This document shows, in pieces, positions 54,581-64,000 of a DNA stretch of 64,000 nt (position 1 is its first letter; each line of letters opens with the position of its first letter). The notes under the pieces are model-generated. The model had not been told where the DNA came from and searched no databases. It saw only the letters and a list, made by a program, of their open reading frames with translations. Location: contig NC_092636.1 in NCBI RefSeq assembly GCF_039555335.1, positions 60,639,991 to 60,703,990 on the forward strand, given 5' to 3'. This DNA comes from Amphiura filiformis (taxonomy: Eukaryota > Echinodermata > Ophiuroidea > Amphilepidida > Amphiuridae). The position numbers and the translations under genes were made by a program.

Positions 54581-55667
54581 GCTGCAGCCACGATTTCTAG
54601 TAAATGAGATTGTTATGCCAGTGCTTAGTTGTGACTTTCAAAAGCTCAAGAGATATTCTATTATGTAATCATTTCTACCACTTCGAATACCCCATTGTTT
54701 AAATTGACCTATCATAAGAGCACCCGGGTAAGAGCACCGTCCAACTGGTCCATTCAACTCTATTCAGTCACTTTTGTAACACTTAGGCAAAAGTGGCCCA
54801 AGCGGTTTTAAGACTAGGTTACATATTGGCTATATCTTCACTTGCATACCTACGATTTTATTGGAACAAAGCTTATCTGGTGGCTAAAGAAATTATCTTG
54901 ATAGACATATTAATATCAAACCAAAAATTAGGCGGCATACTTGTGTCATTCTATTTTCAAAATTGTACAAATTTTATTGTTACACCCTGTATTATTAAAA
55001 TTTGATATTTTTTAAATTTTTGACATAGGCCTATATAGCCTAACAGTCCTCGAAGTAAACTTTATAAATCTAAATGATATGAACTTAAAGTGTATGTAGC
55101 TGGGATAAAAGGCCGACGATATAGGCCTACATTTTCCCCCCAAAGACCTATTTTTGTGTGTGGGGGCTGGGGGTGCATTTGCATTACAAATACTTCCGAG
55201 GACTCCGACATAACAACACACCAACACACCAAGGACTTCTTTTACCGAGGATCTAAACATGCGTCCTTGCAATGCAAACCTCATTAAACGGCGAAAAATG
55301 TCAGACCCTGAAAAATGTGGTCTTATACCAGTACTACCCCCTCTATAGCTTAATGTCCTCGCAGCGTGGAATCAAATTTGTTCGGTAGGCCCTATTACCG
55401 TCTTCTTGACCACTTGACATGACAACGCACAGACACACCGAGGACACACACATTTGGACTTGTAAAAATTTCGTCATTTTTTTCAGATCCTCGAAAGTAT
55501 ACGTAATGCACACGGGTGTGTGTTTTGGGGGGAAAATCCATTTGCCATAAAATGTGTATTATATCGCGAATTAAAACAAATCAAAATTATTTGATATCAG
55601 AAGGACATTCTTCGTATTCAAAATGCAATTTCATATGTCTGATGTGCTCTCATGTCCCACAAAAATA

Positions 55668-58600
55668 GGCTGTCCAAACGTTCCTTACCCCACCCCTTAA
55701 CCTACACACACACATTTCAGTAGGATTTAGCTACACTAGCTCCCCTGGGACCAGGTTTTTCAAAAACTTGGCTCTTCAAATTCAATTAACCTGGTCAGTC
55801 TAAAAACTTTGTTAGTCGATAATCGGGGTCGATAAACCCCTGACGTTTTTCAAATGCAAAAACTTTTGATAAATCATAGAAGCCTAGCTTCTGAAAACTT
55901 AGTTTCTTGGCCTGAGAAATCGAGTTTTATTGCTGAACTGCTTTTTCTACCAATTTACAAACTTGTGGGCTCTATCCATAAGATGATCCAACTTTTATCT
56001 TTTCACTTGCCATGCGCGTGCCCAGGGGCATAGGCAGCTTTCTTGGTCGGGGGAAGGGCATGCACATATTTTTTGGGGGGCTTTGGGGGTGCGAGCCCCC
56101 CGGGGTAAGCAGGGGGCGGCCAAAACTAAAGGGCGGCGGAAAAGAAGGATCGGAAAAAAGAATTAGTAAAGAAAAAGGGCAGAAAAAATTAAAAAGTATA
56201 AAAAATTGTGAACAAAATGTGTTGCTTTTAGGGCGCTAGCGCCTATCCCTAATCCTTTTTTTTTTTTGCTCTTCACTTTTTCAAACCACCGAAAAAAAAT
56301 TTGGGTCAACCTATTCGGGCTGTTGAGGATGGGGCGGCAAAATTGAATTTTCTTCAGCCCCCCGGGGCAGGAGCAGCCACGGTACACCACTGAAGGGGGC
56401 AAAAAAATTCTGGGGCAAGGACAAGAAAAAAATCCCGGTTGTGCAGTAAACTAGGGTTGGTAGCGCCCGGGGCCTTCCTTACTTTCGCTTGCATTTCTTG
56501 TCAGTGGGCCAGTTTTCTATTTCATTTTTGTTAGGGGGGCATCACTCTTCCCACCGCTGGCTACACTATAGCTGCCATATGAAGTTAGTAAACAAGTAGA
56601 GCTCCAAGAGCATTATTGGTTGACTACATCTATATTATAACCAGAAACCGGAAGCATTCGTGTGCAGAGATCAGTGACACGGAATAGGCCTGGAAGCGGC
56701 ACTAGACATTAGCATGAAGCCGCATTCATATGTAAATAGCGTATTGTTATTTAAATTTGCGCCCAGACGTATTGAGGGCGACAGTCATGTTATCCAGACA
56801 GAGAATGTCTTGATGCGCCAGGCATGTCAAATTGCTGAGTGAATGTGTATAAATCCCCTTTCTGTATAGGTAATAAGCTAGTACATTTCGTGTTCCAGTT
56901 TGTTATAACAAAAAATAAGTATTATATTAAATATATTAAGTGTATAAACTTTGAAATTGACGTGAATTTGAAGTGCAGAGCTCCAAATCTAGCTAAATCG
57001 TGTAGTGTGAAATTATGCTGTGTGACCCCCTCTGCGTGGTAGAATTATATTCATAAAACATTGAACTTAACATATAATATGGGCAGCCAACCACGATTTA
57101 TCAGCATTTAAAAGATATATTAATTAACAAAGATAAATAATCAACAGTACAAATGACAATTTAACTAGTAAACAAGTCTGAAATCTTAAAATGTTGCCAC
57201 GTGATTTCCCGAACACATGATATGTCTACATGTGACCATTATTCAGATTTACCGAAGTATTTGGAGTATGGTGCACGGCTTGCAGGCAACTGTGTATTTC
57301 TTTACCTCCGTATAAAATCAATAATTCATGCTGGGAGCCAAGTAACATTCTGTCTGCTTAGTGCATATTGGTATTTTATTTTACTTGAGAGCATATAGAA
57401 ATACATAAAGACGAATAAGGCGCCATGATGGAAAGCTATGGAAGGTCAGGTCGGGTATCAAAGGTTATTTTAACTTCAAATACTACTTGTGTTTCACACC
57501 TTGCCTCTGTCACGTATTTCCTTCATGTTATTGACCTCAAGTCCTAATTTTGACTTTGCTATTGCAAAATGTCATTTCATATCAAATTAGTAGACTTTCT
57601 TTGAAACAAACATATCACTGGTGCCTGATGGGAATATCCGTCCGCCATTTCATTAAACTGGATCGTTTTCGCCTGGTTTGCGCCCAGATGTATTGAGGGC
57701 GCGCTATACTCTCATTGAACAGGCAAAGTTCGCAAAACTAACAACGTTGTTATTTGCCAATAGCAATTAACATGATCCAAGGGTCGAACATGAATTATTC
57801 ATAACGGATCGATAACTGGCCTCACTTTCTAGCTAGTAAACCAGCGGAATTTTTCATAGGTTTTGCGTTGCTAATAGAACAACCGTGAATTTAGTGTCAC
57901 CCCCTTGTCAGTGATCTGATTCATTAGCGCATGAGCGCAGGGTTGAATTGTATCAGGGCCGTGACACTCGTATTCAATCCCTGTATACAAAATGAAGTCA
58001 CTTCGCCGGCAGTTTGAGTGACGGTTGCTATGCCGGTTGCTATGCATCCAAGTGCACAGCCTAAAACTTACGTACTTGTGAATGGCTATGATGCGCGTTA
58101 CTGCTTTATTGGTCAAAAGGACTTATCCTGTATTTGATTGACGGTTGCTGGGGAATCCAAGTGCAGCAATAGTCTTAGTTCCAGACCGGCAAGTACAGGT
58201 ACGATTGTAACGCAATTTGAACGTATGTTTATTTGTTTTAAAAAAGAAATACCCCTTTCATCAAATTTTATGTTAGTAGAGAGAACATTAGGTCCATATT
58301 TAAATTGTTTAATTGAATTTCGGGCTAATTTTATGTATGAAATATGCACATTTAGACCGCTACGGTACAAACAACAGTCCGTCTTGATCAAGTCTAACAT
58401 CGTCAGGCTAAAATCTCCTCAATCTTGAACGACTGTCGAGGAAGTCTATTTCGAGCTATTTTTCCAAGATGGCGCCCATCGACTGCCAATTATTCGGACC
58501 CTTTCCGGCAAAAATACAGCTTATTTAGCCAGTCTCATCATGGGGTCATCGGTTATAATATTTTCCTAGCATGTTGAGCTAACTCCTCAGCTATTTGGTT

Positions 58601-58990
58601 TTTCACGATATGATAGTAATGGAAAGATTCGACCAAATGTTCGCCGTTTTTCGCCATTTAATTTTTTTTTTAAACGATGACGTAAACATGCATCGACTCT
58701 TCCACAGAAAATACACTCCTACACGTACAGGGGCACATGCATGATCGTGCATTGGCTGTGTGACTGACTTCATTTGCGCAAACGAGTGGCTTATCCTATA
58801 GTATATTAGTACTCGAGAATCCTTGATTGTATGCGGAAAGATGTGCTACAGCTATTTACATCTGAACATAACAAATTTTGGTACGGTCAACACATAAAGG
58901 ACGAGGTGAGTCTTGCAAAACAGCCACAAAACTACATATTAAATCTGCACGATATCAGTACTACTTACAGTAAGCTTACAAAGTTACATT
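55668..58990. other. No gene seen
   Basis: Contains decayed element ends (GGGGCATAGGCAG near 56026 and CACGGTACACCACTG near 56378), a repeated GCGCCCAGA-GTATTGAGGGCG (near 56760 and 57681), and CAAGATGGCGCCC near 58467, a motif common at animal promoters. Short open frames have no family features. Confidence 0.5.
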
Positions 58991-59024
58991 ACACTACAGG
59001 CTAGTCCGAGGTGCTCTGACGATG

Positions 59025-59335
59025 ATGCTGGTTTCATTCATACTACCCTGCGGGCCGCTTGCCGCTGAGCGGCGTGGCGCACTCGCATTGCAGACAAATG
59101 GACACAATAAAGGCTTGTCATTGGTTGAAACGCCCTGCCGCTTGCCGCAGTGGCAAGCGGCAGGAAAGTATGACGGGCGCTTAATGCTGGTTTCATACTA
59201 CCCTGCCGCTTGCCGCTGAGCAGCGTGGCGCACACGTATTGCAGACAAACGGACACAATCAAGGCTTGTCATTGGTTGAAACGCCCTGCCGCTTGCCGCA
59301 GCGGCAAGCGGCAGGAAAGTATGCTGGAGGCTTAA
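59025..59335. repeat. Two tandem copies of a palindromic GC-rich MITE
   Basis: Each ~155-bp copy starts GCTGGTTTCATACTACCCTG, passes CCGCTTGCCGCTGAGC, and ends GCGGCAAGCGGCAGGAAAGTA. Between them the arms are inverted. The shared middle is GGCTTGTCATTGGTTGAAACG. Confidence 0.78.
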
Positions 59336-59429
59336 CACGCCGATCGCCAGGCAATCTATGTTTATGTAGTAGGACAACGGAACCAGCAGTCATTCGTGTA
59401 CGCATAGACTATTGTTATTTCACTCCAGA

Positions 59430-59670
59430 AAATTGATTTCAATTCTATTCAAATTCAATTCTTTCTACACCTGGAGTCTTAATGCTATTCAATTCCAATT
59501 CAATCCACCTTGCTTTAGAATTAATTCAATTCGATTCCAATTCAATTTTTCAATTTCAAAATCATTTCATTTCAATTCCAATCCAATGGCATGCAGTGAA
59601 ATAAACAGCTAATCAATTTCAATTCAATTCTGAGCATTCATTTCAATTGAAGTTCAATTCCAATTCCAAT
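59430..59670. repeat. Degenerate (AATTC)n region
   Basis: Runs of AATTCAATTCCAATTCAATT, of microsatellite nature. Confidence 0.8.
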
Positions 59671-60077
59671 ACAGTTGCAGTGTCTAGAGATTGAACACTT
59701 TTTTGTCCTCGATTTGTACATGTAAAATCTAAACACAAATGTCAAACTTCAAAACATCAAGTGTTTAATATCTAAACACAAGGCATCAAATTACTAAACA
59801 TGTTTAGAATTTAGACATGTTTACAAATCGAGGACAAGATGGTGGTGTATAGAATGGTGTTTTATATCTAGACACTGTTCAAAATCAAGTACACTACTTA
59901 TCACAAAAGCATAAGATACTTTATTGTTATGTTTTAACTCACTTTTCACATTCAAACAATGTGAGTGATCCTTGAGCTCTGGGTCCTATTTTATGAAACT
60001 TTGGAACTTCTTAGTTCTTAGGTGACTGACTTCCTAATATTTGTCTTAACTTCTTGTCCACCATGCACATTTTTTTC

Positions 60078-60354
60078 TAAACCTAACCCTAACCGCCTAG
60101 GGGCTTTTCGGCGACGGGAAGGGAAAGAAGGAAGGAATAAAGAGAGAAAAGAAGGAAAGAAGTTGTTTGCTCTGGGTGGGATCCAAGCACACGGTCGGCG
60201 ACACCTTGCCACGGGTCTTGGGCTTCGCTGGCCAGCTAAAAACCGTGCCTATATATCACTTAGGCGATTGCGTCATCACACCACGTGGGATGCATGCACT
60301 GAACAGCGCATATATCAAGTAGTATTTTGTAGTATACGGTGCGGTTAGGGTTAA
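60078..60354. mobile_element. tRNA-like element with telomere-like ends, copy 1, B box deleted
   Basis: Starts CTAACCCTAACCGCCTAGGG, passes a GGAAAGAAGGAAGGAATAAA tract and ends GTGCGGTTAGGGTT. Compared with copy 2 it lacks about 24 nt that contain the B-box complement. Confidence 0.72.
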
Positions 60355-60385
60355 GGAAGCATATATTGAGTTTCGATAGTGGTAA

Positions 60386-60676
60386 CCTAACCCTAACCGC
60401 CTAGGGGCTTTTCGGCGACGAGAAGGGAAAGAAGGAAGGAATAAAGAGAGAAAAGAAGGAAAGAAGTTGTTTGCTCTGGATGGGATTCGAACCCGAGACC
60501 CCTCGCATGCCAAGCACACGGTCGGCGACACCTTACCACGGGTCTTGGGCTTCGCTGGCCAGCGAAACCGTGCCTATATCACTTAGGGCGATTGCATCAT
60601 CACACCATGTGGGATGCATGCACGAACAGCGCATATATCAAGTAGTATTTTGTAGTATACGGTACGGTTAGGGTTT
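60386..60676 (-). mobile_element. tRNA-derived SINE-like element with telomere-like ends, copy 2
   Basis: On the minus strand TGGTAAGGTG (complement of 60529-60538) fits a polymerase III A box and GGGTTCGAATCCCA (complement of 60481-60494) a B box at tRNA-like spacing. Outer ends are CCTAACCCTAACCG and CGGTTAGGGTT, inverted copies of the animal telomere hexamer. A functional tRNA is unlikely, since no clean acceptor stem was read. Confidence 0.65.
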
Positions 60677-60690
60677 TAAGTGTGTGGTAC

Positions 60691-61614
60691 GATCGATAAT
60701 GGGACCCTGTCCCCACACTGACCTCACAGATGTCAAAAATCAAGGTTTTGATACTATTAGATAGCTCCTACTGGTCTCCTGCTTAACTCCTAAGATTTTA
60801 CATCCAAAATCCTTGTACTTGAAAAAGTGTTAAAAAAGCTGTCAAAGATATAAGCATTTTCTTTAATGGTTTTCTCACAATTTGTTCAAATGTACACTAA
60901 GTTAAAAAAGAAACTTTTTTTTTCACAAGGTCATATCTTAAAATCCTGTCTATCAAAATTAACCAAAATTACACACAGGATTGCCTCAATACTCTACTCT
61001 AAACACATGTCACTAACTATGCAGTTGTCCAACTGACACAACAGCAAAATGCACTGACATGCAACACCTTCCTGGGCCACATTCACAGCGCAACAGATTT
61101 CTTTGGCTGGGTTCCAATTATTCGCCTGTGAATGTGATCCCGGAAGCTGTTCCGTGTCAGTGTATTTTACTGTTGTGACAGTTGGACAACTGCTTGGTTA
61201 CTGACATGTGTTTAGAATAGAGTATTGAAGTAATCCTGTGTGTAATTTTGTTCATGTACAGGCGAAAAATTGGAACCCAGCCAAAGAAATCTGTTGCGCT
61301 GTGAATGTGGTCCAGGAAGGTGTTGCATGTCAGTGTATTTTGCTGTTGTGTCAGTTGGACAACTGTTTGGTTACTGACCAGTGTTTAGAGTAGAGTATTG
61401 AAGTAATCCTGTGTGCAATTTTTGTTCATTTTTATGGAGAGGATTTTAAGATATGACCTTGTGAAAAATTATAAGTTTCTTTTTTGGCTTAGTGTACAAT
61501 GACTTTTGAGCATAAAAATTAGGAGCTTGAGAAAAATAGGGGCTTTATGATTAGTGCCAAAAGTTTGAGATCTTTGGCAAGTTGGGGGGAGGGGGTTCTC
61601 TCACATTATCGATC
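60691..61614. mobile_element. ~920-bp palindromic element with GATCGATAATG ends
   Basis: Outer ends GATCGATAATGGGACC and CACATTATCGATC. Long inner arms share CACAAGGTCATATCTTAAAAT, CAGTTGTCCAACTGACACA and TTTCTTTGGCTGGGTTCCAA in inverted order; the right arm contains a further ~180-bp direct duplication. Non-coding. Confidence 0.72.
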
Positions 61615-62861
61615 ATATCAAGCAATTTAAAACATTGGAAATGCTAAGAATCAATTTGCATCATATTAGAAGATATTAGTGTCTTTATGAATATTGAACC
61701 TATAATTTTTCCACATGACAAGAGAGACAGTAGATATTCTTCTAAAGAAAGATTAAGAAGAACTCCAAAAAAACGTCTCAAAAAGTTTAATATACCTGTG
61801 TATTAGAAATGATATCATACTTTTAATTTTCTTCAATATATGTGAATTTTATGCTATCATTTTTAAATGAAAGCTTTCCAGAATACTTAGTTACAATGTT
61901 TTGTAACACTATGTTTATGTTTTGTACCAGTTTACTCCCAGACTCCTTGTTAAGGTGGTTTTAAATGCAAATTAAAGATCTATGGATCGTTTTCATCTTT
62001 GGCACAGAAGAAAATAATTTTGGCAGTGTTTTCAGCACCCAGCAAAAATACAATAATAGCTGTTATAAATTACTAAGTACTAAAACCATGATTACTCTAA
62101 GGGACAAATAAGAGGCAGAGCGGATAAAACAGAGAAGATGGATGTGAGCTTTTAAAGGGGAACAGTGGAAAGAACAGGAGGATAGGGGACAACACAGGGG
62201 GGGGGGCTGTTAAGTTGATTAAAATTTAAATTAAATTTAAATAGCCAAACCTCATCTGTGGACAGAGTGAAAAACAGGTACATAAATTCCTAAAAGGGCA
62301 TATCTTCAAAAGTTATGAGGCGATTAAAATAATTGTTTTGGTTTCTTTACATACTAACATGTACTTGATCAACTTTTCTGAAATAGGAGAAAAAGAGGGT
62401 GCAATGAGGGGCCTCTTTTTTTTTTGGACACCCTGTAAATAGAGAATTGTGTTTATAATATAGAGAATGGTGTTAATTCTTGTTAATTCACCCCCTCATG
62501 AATATATGCGATGTGATCCATATTTTATTATTTGTAAAAATGCAAATGCAAATCAAGGTCATAAATATCTCACAATTGACCGCATAATACGTAATTGTTC
62601 CAGTGTAAATATAACCTCCGGGCACGCTGTGTTGTGCGTTTAACAAACTTCTCGCGCACTTGCCTTCTGTATTTGGATTGCACGCTACCTTATTTGCACA
62701 GATTGTGATTTGCAGTTCTGTTATGCTATGTCCATTGTACTTTTTCTCAAGGAAGTTGAAGTGTATGTTTACCTCATTATGCAGGTGTAATGTGTAAGCA
62801 TTCAACCAAAATAAAATGATATATTTCAGGCATATTGGCTAGATATCAAACCATTGATATA
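61615..62861. other. No gene seen; one orphan mariner end
   Basis: TTGGACACCCTGTA near 62425 matches a mariner-type right end without a visible partner. The rest is AT-rich with short frames. Confidence 0.45.
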
Positions 62862-62952
62862 TAGTGATGTGGTCGACATGCCTTATGTCGACATAATGTC
62901 GACGTCGGCACGTATGCCGACATGTCGACATCAAAAATCATGTCGACAAAAA

Positions 62953-62988
<36 letters not shown>

Positions 62989-63474
62989 TTTTCAAAAAAT
63001 ATTTTTGGCCAGAAAAGCAAGTTATAGGCCCAAACTGACTTGTTATTCAAGGTTGGAAACCAGAGAAATACTGCTACTAAAAAAAAAAATGCCAATTTTT
63101 TTTACAAAGTTGGATGAACTTGTACATTTTGATTACCTTTGCTTCTATTGAACAGTCAGGGACACATTGAATTAGTATGCATTGCTAGCTGTTCAATAGA
63201 AACAAAAGTAATTAAAATGTACAACTTTTTCAACTTTGTAAAAAAAATTGGCATTTTTTTTTTTTTTGAGTAGCAGTATTTCTCTGGTTTTCAACCTTGA
63301 ATAACAAGTCAGTTTGGGCCTATAACTTGATTTTCTGGCCAAAAATATTTTTTGAAAATAATTTTTTTTTTTTTTTTTTTTTAGAATTTTTTTTTTATGT
63401 CGACACACTGTCGACGTCGGTATACGAATTATATCGACATGTCGACATTAAAAACGGTGCCGACCACATCACTA
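62862..63474. mobile_element. hAT-type hairpin element, 613 bp, GTCGAC-rich ends
   Basis: Ends TAGTGATGTGGTCGACA and GCCGACCACATCACTA, flanked by a perfect 8-bp duplication TTGATATA (62854-62861, 63475-63482). Subterminal regions hold about ten GTCGACA/TGTCGAC hexamers. Arms are inverted copies over almost the whole length (AACTGACTTGTTATTCAAGG, CTGTTCAATAGAAAC) with long A/T runs. Confidence 0.88.
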
Positions 63475-63609
63475 TTGATATAGACTATTGATGACTCATG
63501 TCACATGATAATGTGTTGTAGGGTGGTAGTCCAACTATATGTGATTTTTGTAGTAAATTTAACATAGTACTTGGCATTTAAGGCAGCAACCTTTATTTCC
63601 ATTCTTTTA

Positions 63610-63812
63610 CAGGGTCGGAATTTCGTTTACAGTGCAAGAATCAATCTTGATTCTTGCAGAATCAATTTGCGGAAATCATTGATTCTTGCAAATCAACTTT
63701 TGTGTAAACTACAAATGTTTGTGATATTTAATCAACTAGGATTCACGCAAATCTGTTTTCGAGAATCTTTGGGAGAATCGGTTCTTGGATTCTCGCCAAA
63801 ATTCTGACCCTG
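63610..63812. mobile_element. ~200-bp MITE with CAGGGTCGGAATTT ends
   Basis: Left CAGGGTCGGAATTTCG, right CAAAATTCTGACCCTG. The interior has GATTCTTGCA repeats in both orientations. A related copy splits the EXOC1 exon-2 duplicate at about 14023-14206. Confidence 0.72.
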
Positions 63813-64000
63813 CATTACTGCAAAAATAGGGCCTCAAGGAAGAACAGATGATTAATTGTGTTTTCAACTGATTGAGTGTCCCAGGTTAATGAAGAAATCA
63901 AACAAACAAACAAATAGCGCGATTTAAAGACAAAATATCACTCTTTTCCCCAAACATTGCAAGTTGTTTACATCTACAGGGCAAGTGACTGTGCAATATG

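Larger units (their letters stand above)
51405..54989. mobile_element. TA-flanked mariner-type element, 3,585 bp, carrying further insertions
   Basis: CAGGGTGTAACAATAAAATT then TGTACAATTG at the left is matched by TGTACAAATTTTATTGTTAC and ACCCTG at the right, TA on both sides. No transposase frame is recognisable; about three quarters of the element consists of later insertions and tandem duplication. Confidence 0.75.
51246..55667. mobile_element. Palindromic MITE split by a 3.6-kb insertion
   Basis: Left part 51246-51404 (GGGACCTGAGAGCA, GACATATCAAATTGCATTCT) and right part 54990-55667 (CTTAAAGTGTATGTAGCTGG, GAAATTGCATATGTCTGAT-like, TGCTCTCATGTCCC) are the two pieces of the family seen intact at 41848-42345. 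The intact copy reads GGCAAATTATTAAAATTTGA across the site where this one is interrupted. The right part itself carries extra sequence between its arms. Confidence 0.72.

Noticed and set aside
58138-58428. 96-codon plus-strand frame with an opposing 95-codon frame
   Set aside because: Frames overlap on opposite strands in low-bias DNA, and neither shows a motif or splice partners.
60475-60545. Functional tRNA gene on the minus strand
   Set aside because: A and B boxes are present, but no clean acceptor stem was found and the unit is part of a tandem mobile element.

Overview
This is an intron-rich, AT-rich animal nuclear DNA window dominated by transposon remnants. The protein similarities, the frequent AGGCCTA-type motifs and the very high density of short inverted-repeat elements suggest a marine invertebrate deuterostome, most likely an echinoderm or hemichordate. 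That placement is inference. No organelle, bacterial or viral gene is seen.

Layout. (1) 335-15328, minus strand: the 5' (N-terminal) part of EXOC1/Sec3, the exocyst landmark subunit. Nine coding exons were joined by hand with conserved splice phases, from the start ATG at 15328 down to 335; the rest lies beyond the left edge. Its introns hold inverted-repeat elements (4796-5160, 7214-7675, 14271-14526), a dead non-LTR reverse transcriptase (12340-13065) and three partial copies of exon 2. (2) 15330-29720: no protein-coding gene seen. It holds a hAT-type element with a perfect 8-bp target duplication, two related GCGC-palindrome satellite arrays in opposite orientation, a 106-bp tandem repeat, and a ~3-kb element with ~75-bp terminal inverted repeats enclosing a ~118-bp minisatellite made largely of TGACCT half-sites. 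(3) 30196-35769, plus strand: a complete six-exon gene for a 330-residue basic protein that I do not recognise. It is head-to-head with EXOC1, and a putative EXOC1 leader exon lies near 29723. (4) 40788-50821, minus strand: a predicted membrane-anchored 2H-phosphoesterase-like gene. Exon 1 (50665-50821) encodes a signal anchor, a large terminal exon (47355-48073) encodes the catalytic domain, and a second, very similar terminal exon (40788-41500) has no first exon of its own that I can find. (5) 51246-55667: transposons nested four deep, with target duplications that let the insertion order be read. (6) 55670-64000: no gene seen; elements with telomere-like ends and a tRNA-like core, large palindromes, and a GTCGAC-rich hAT-type hairpin.

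The genes do not form a pathway. EXOC1 tethers secretory vesicles, the plus-strand gene may be a structural (perhaps ciliary or sperm) protein, and the 2H-like proteins would cleave a phosphodiester substrate not identifiable here. Boundaries marked approximate were read by eye; no search or folding program was run.
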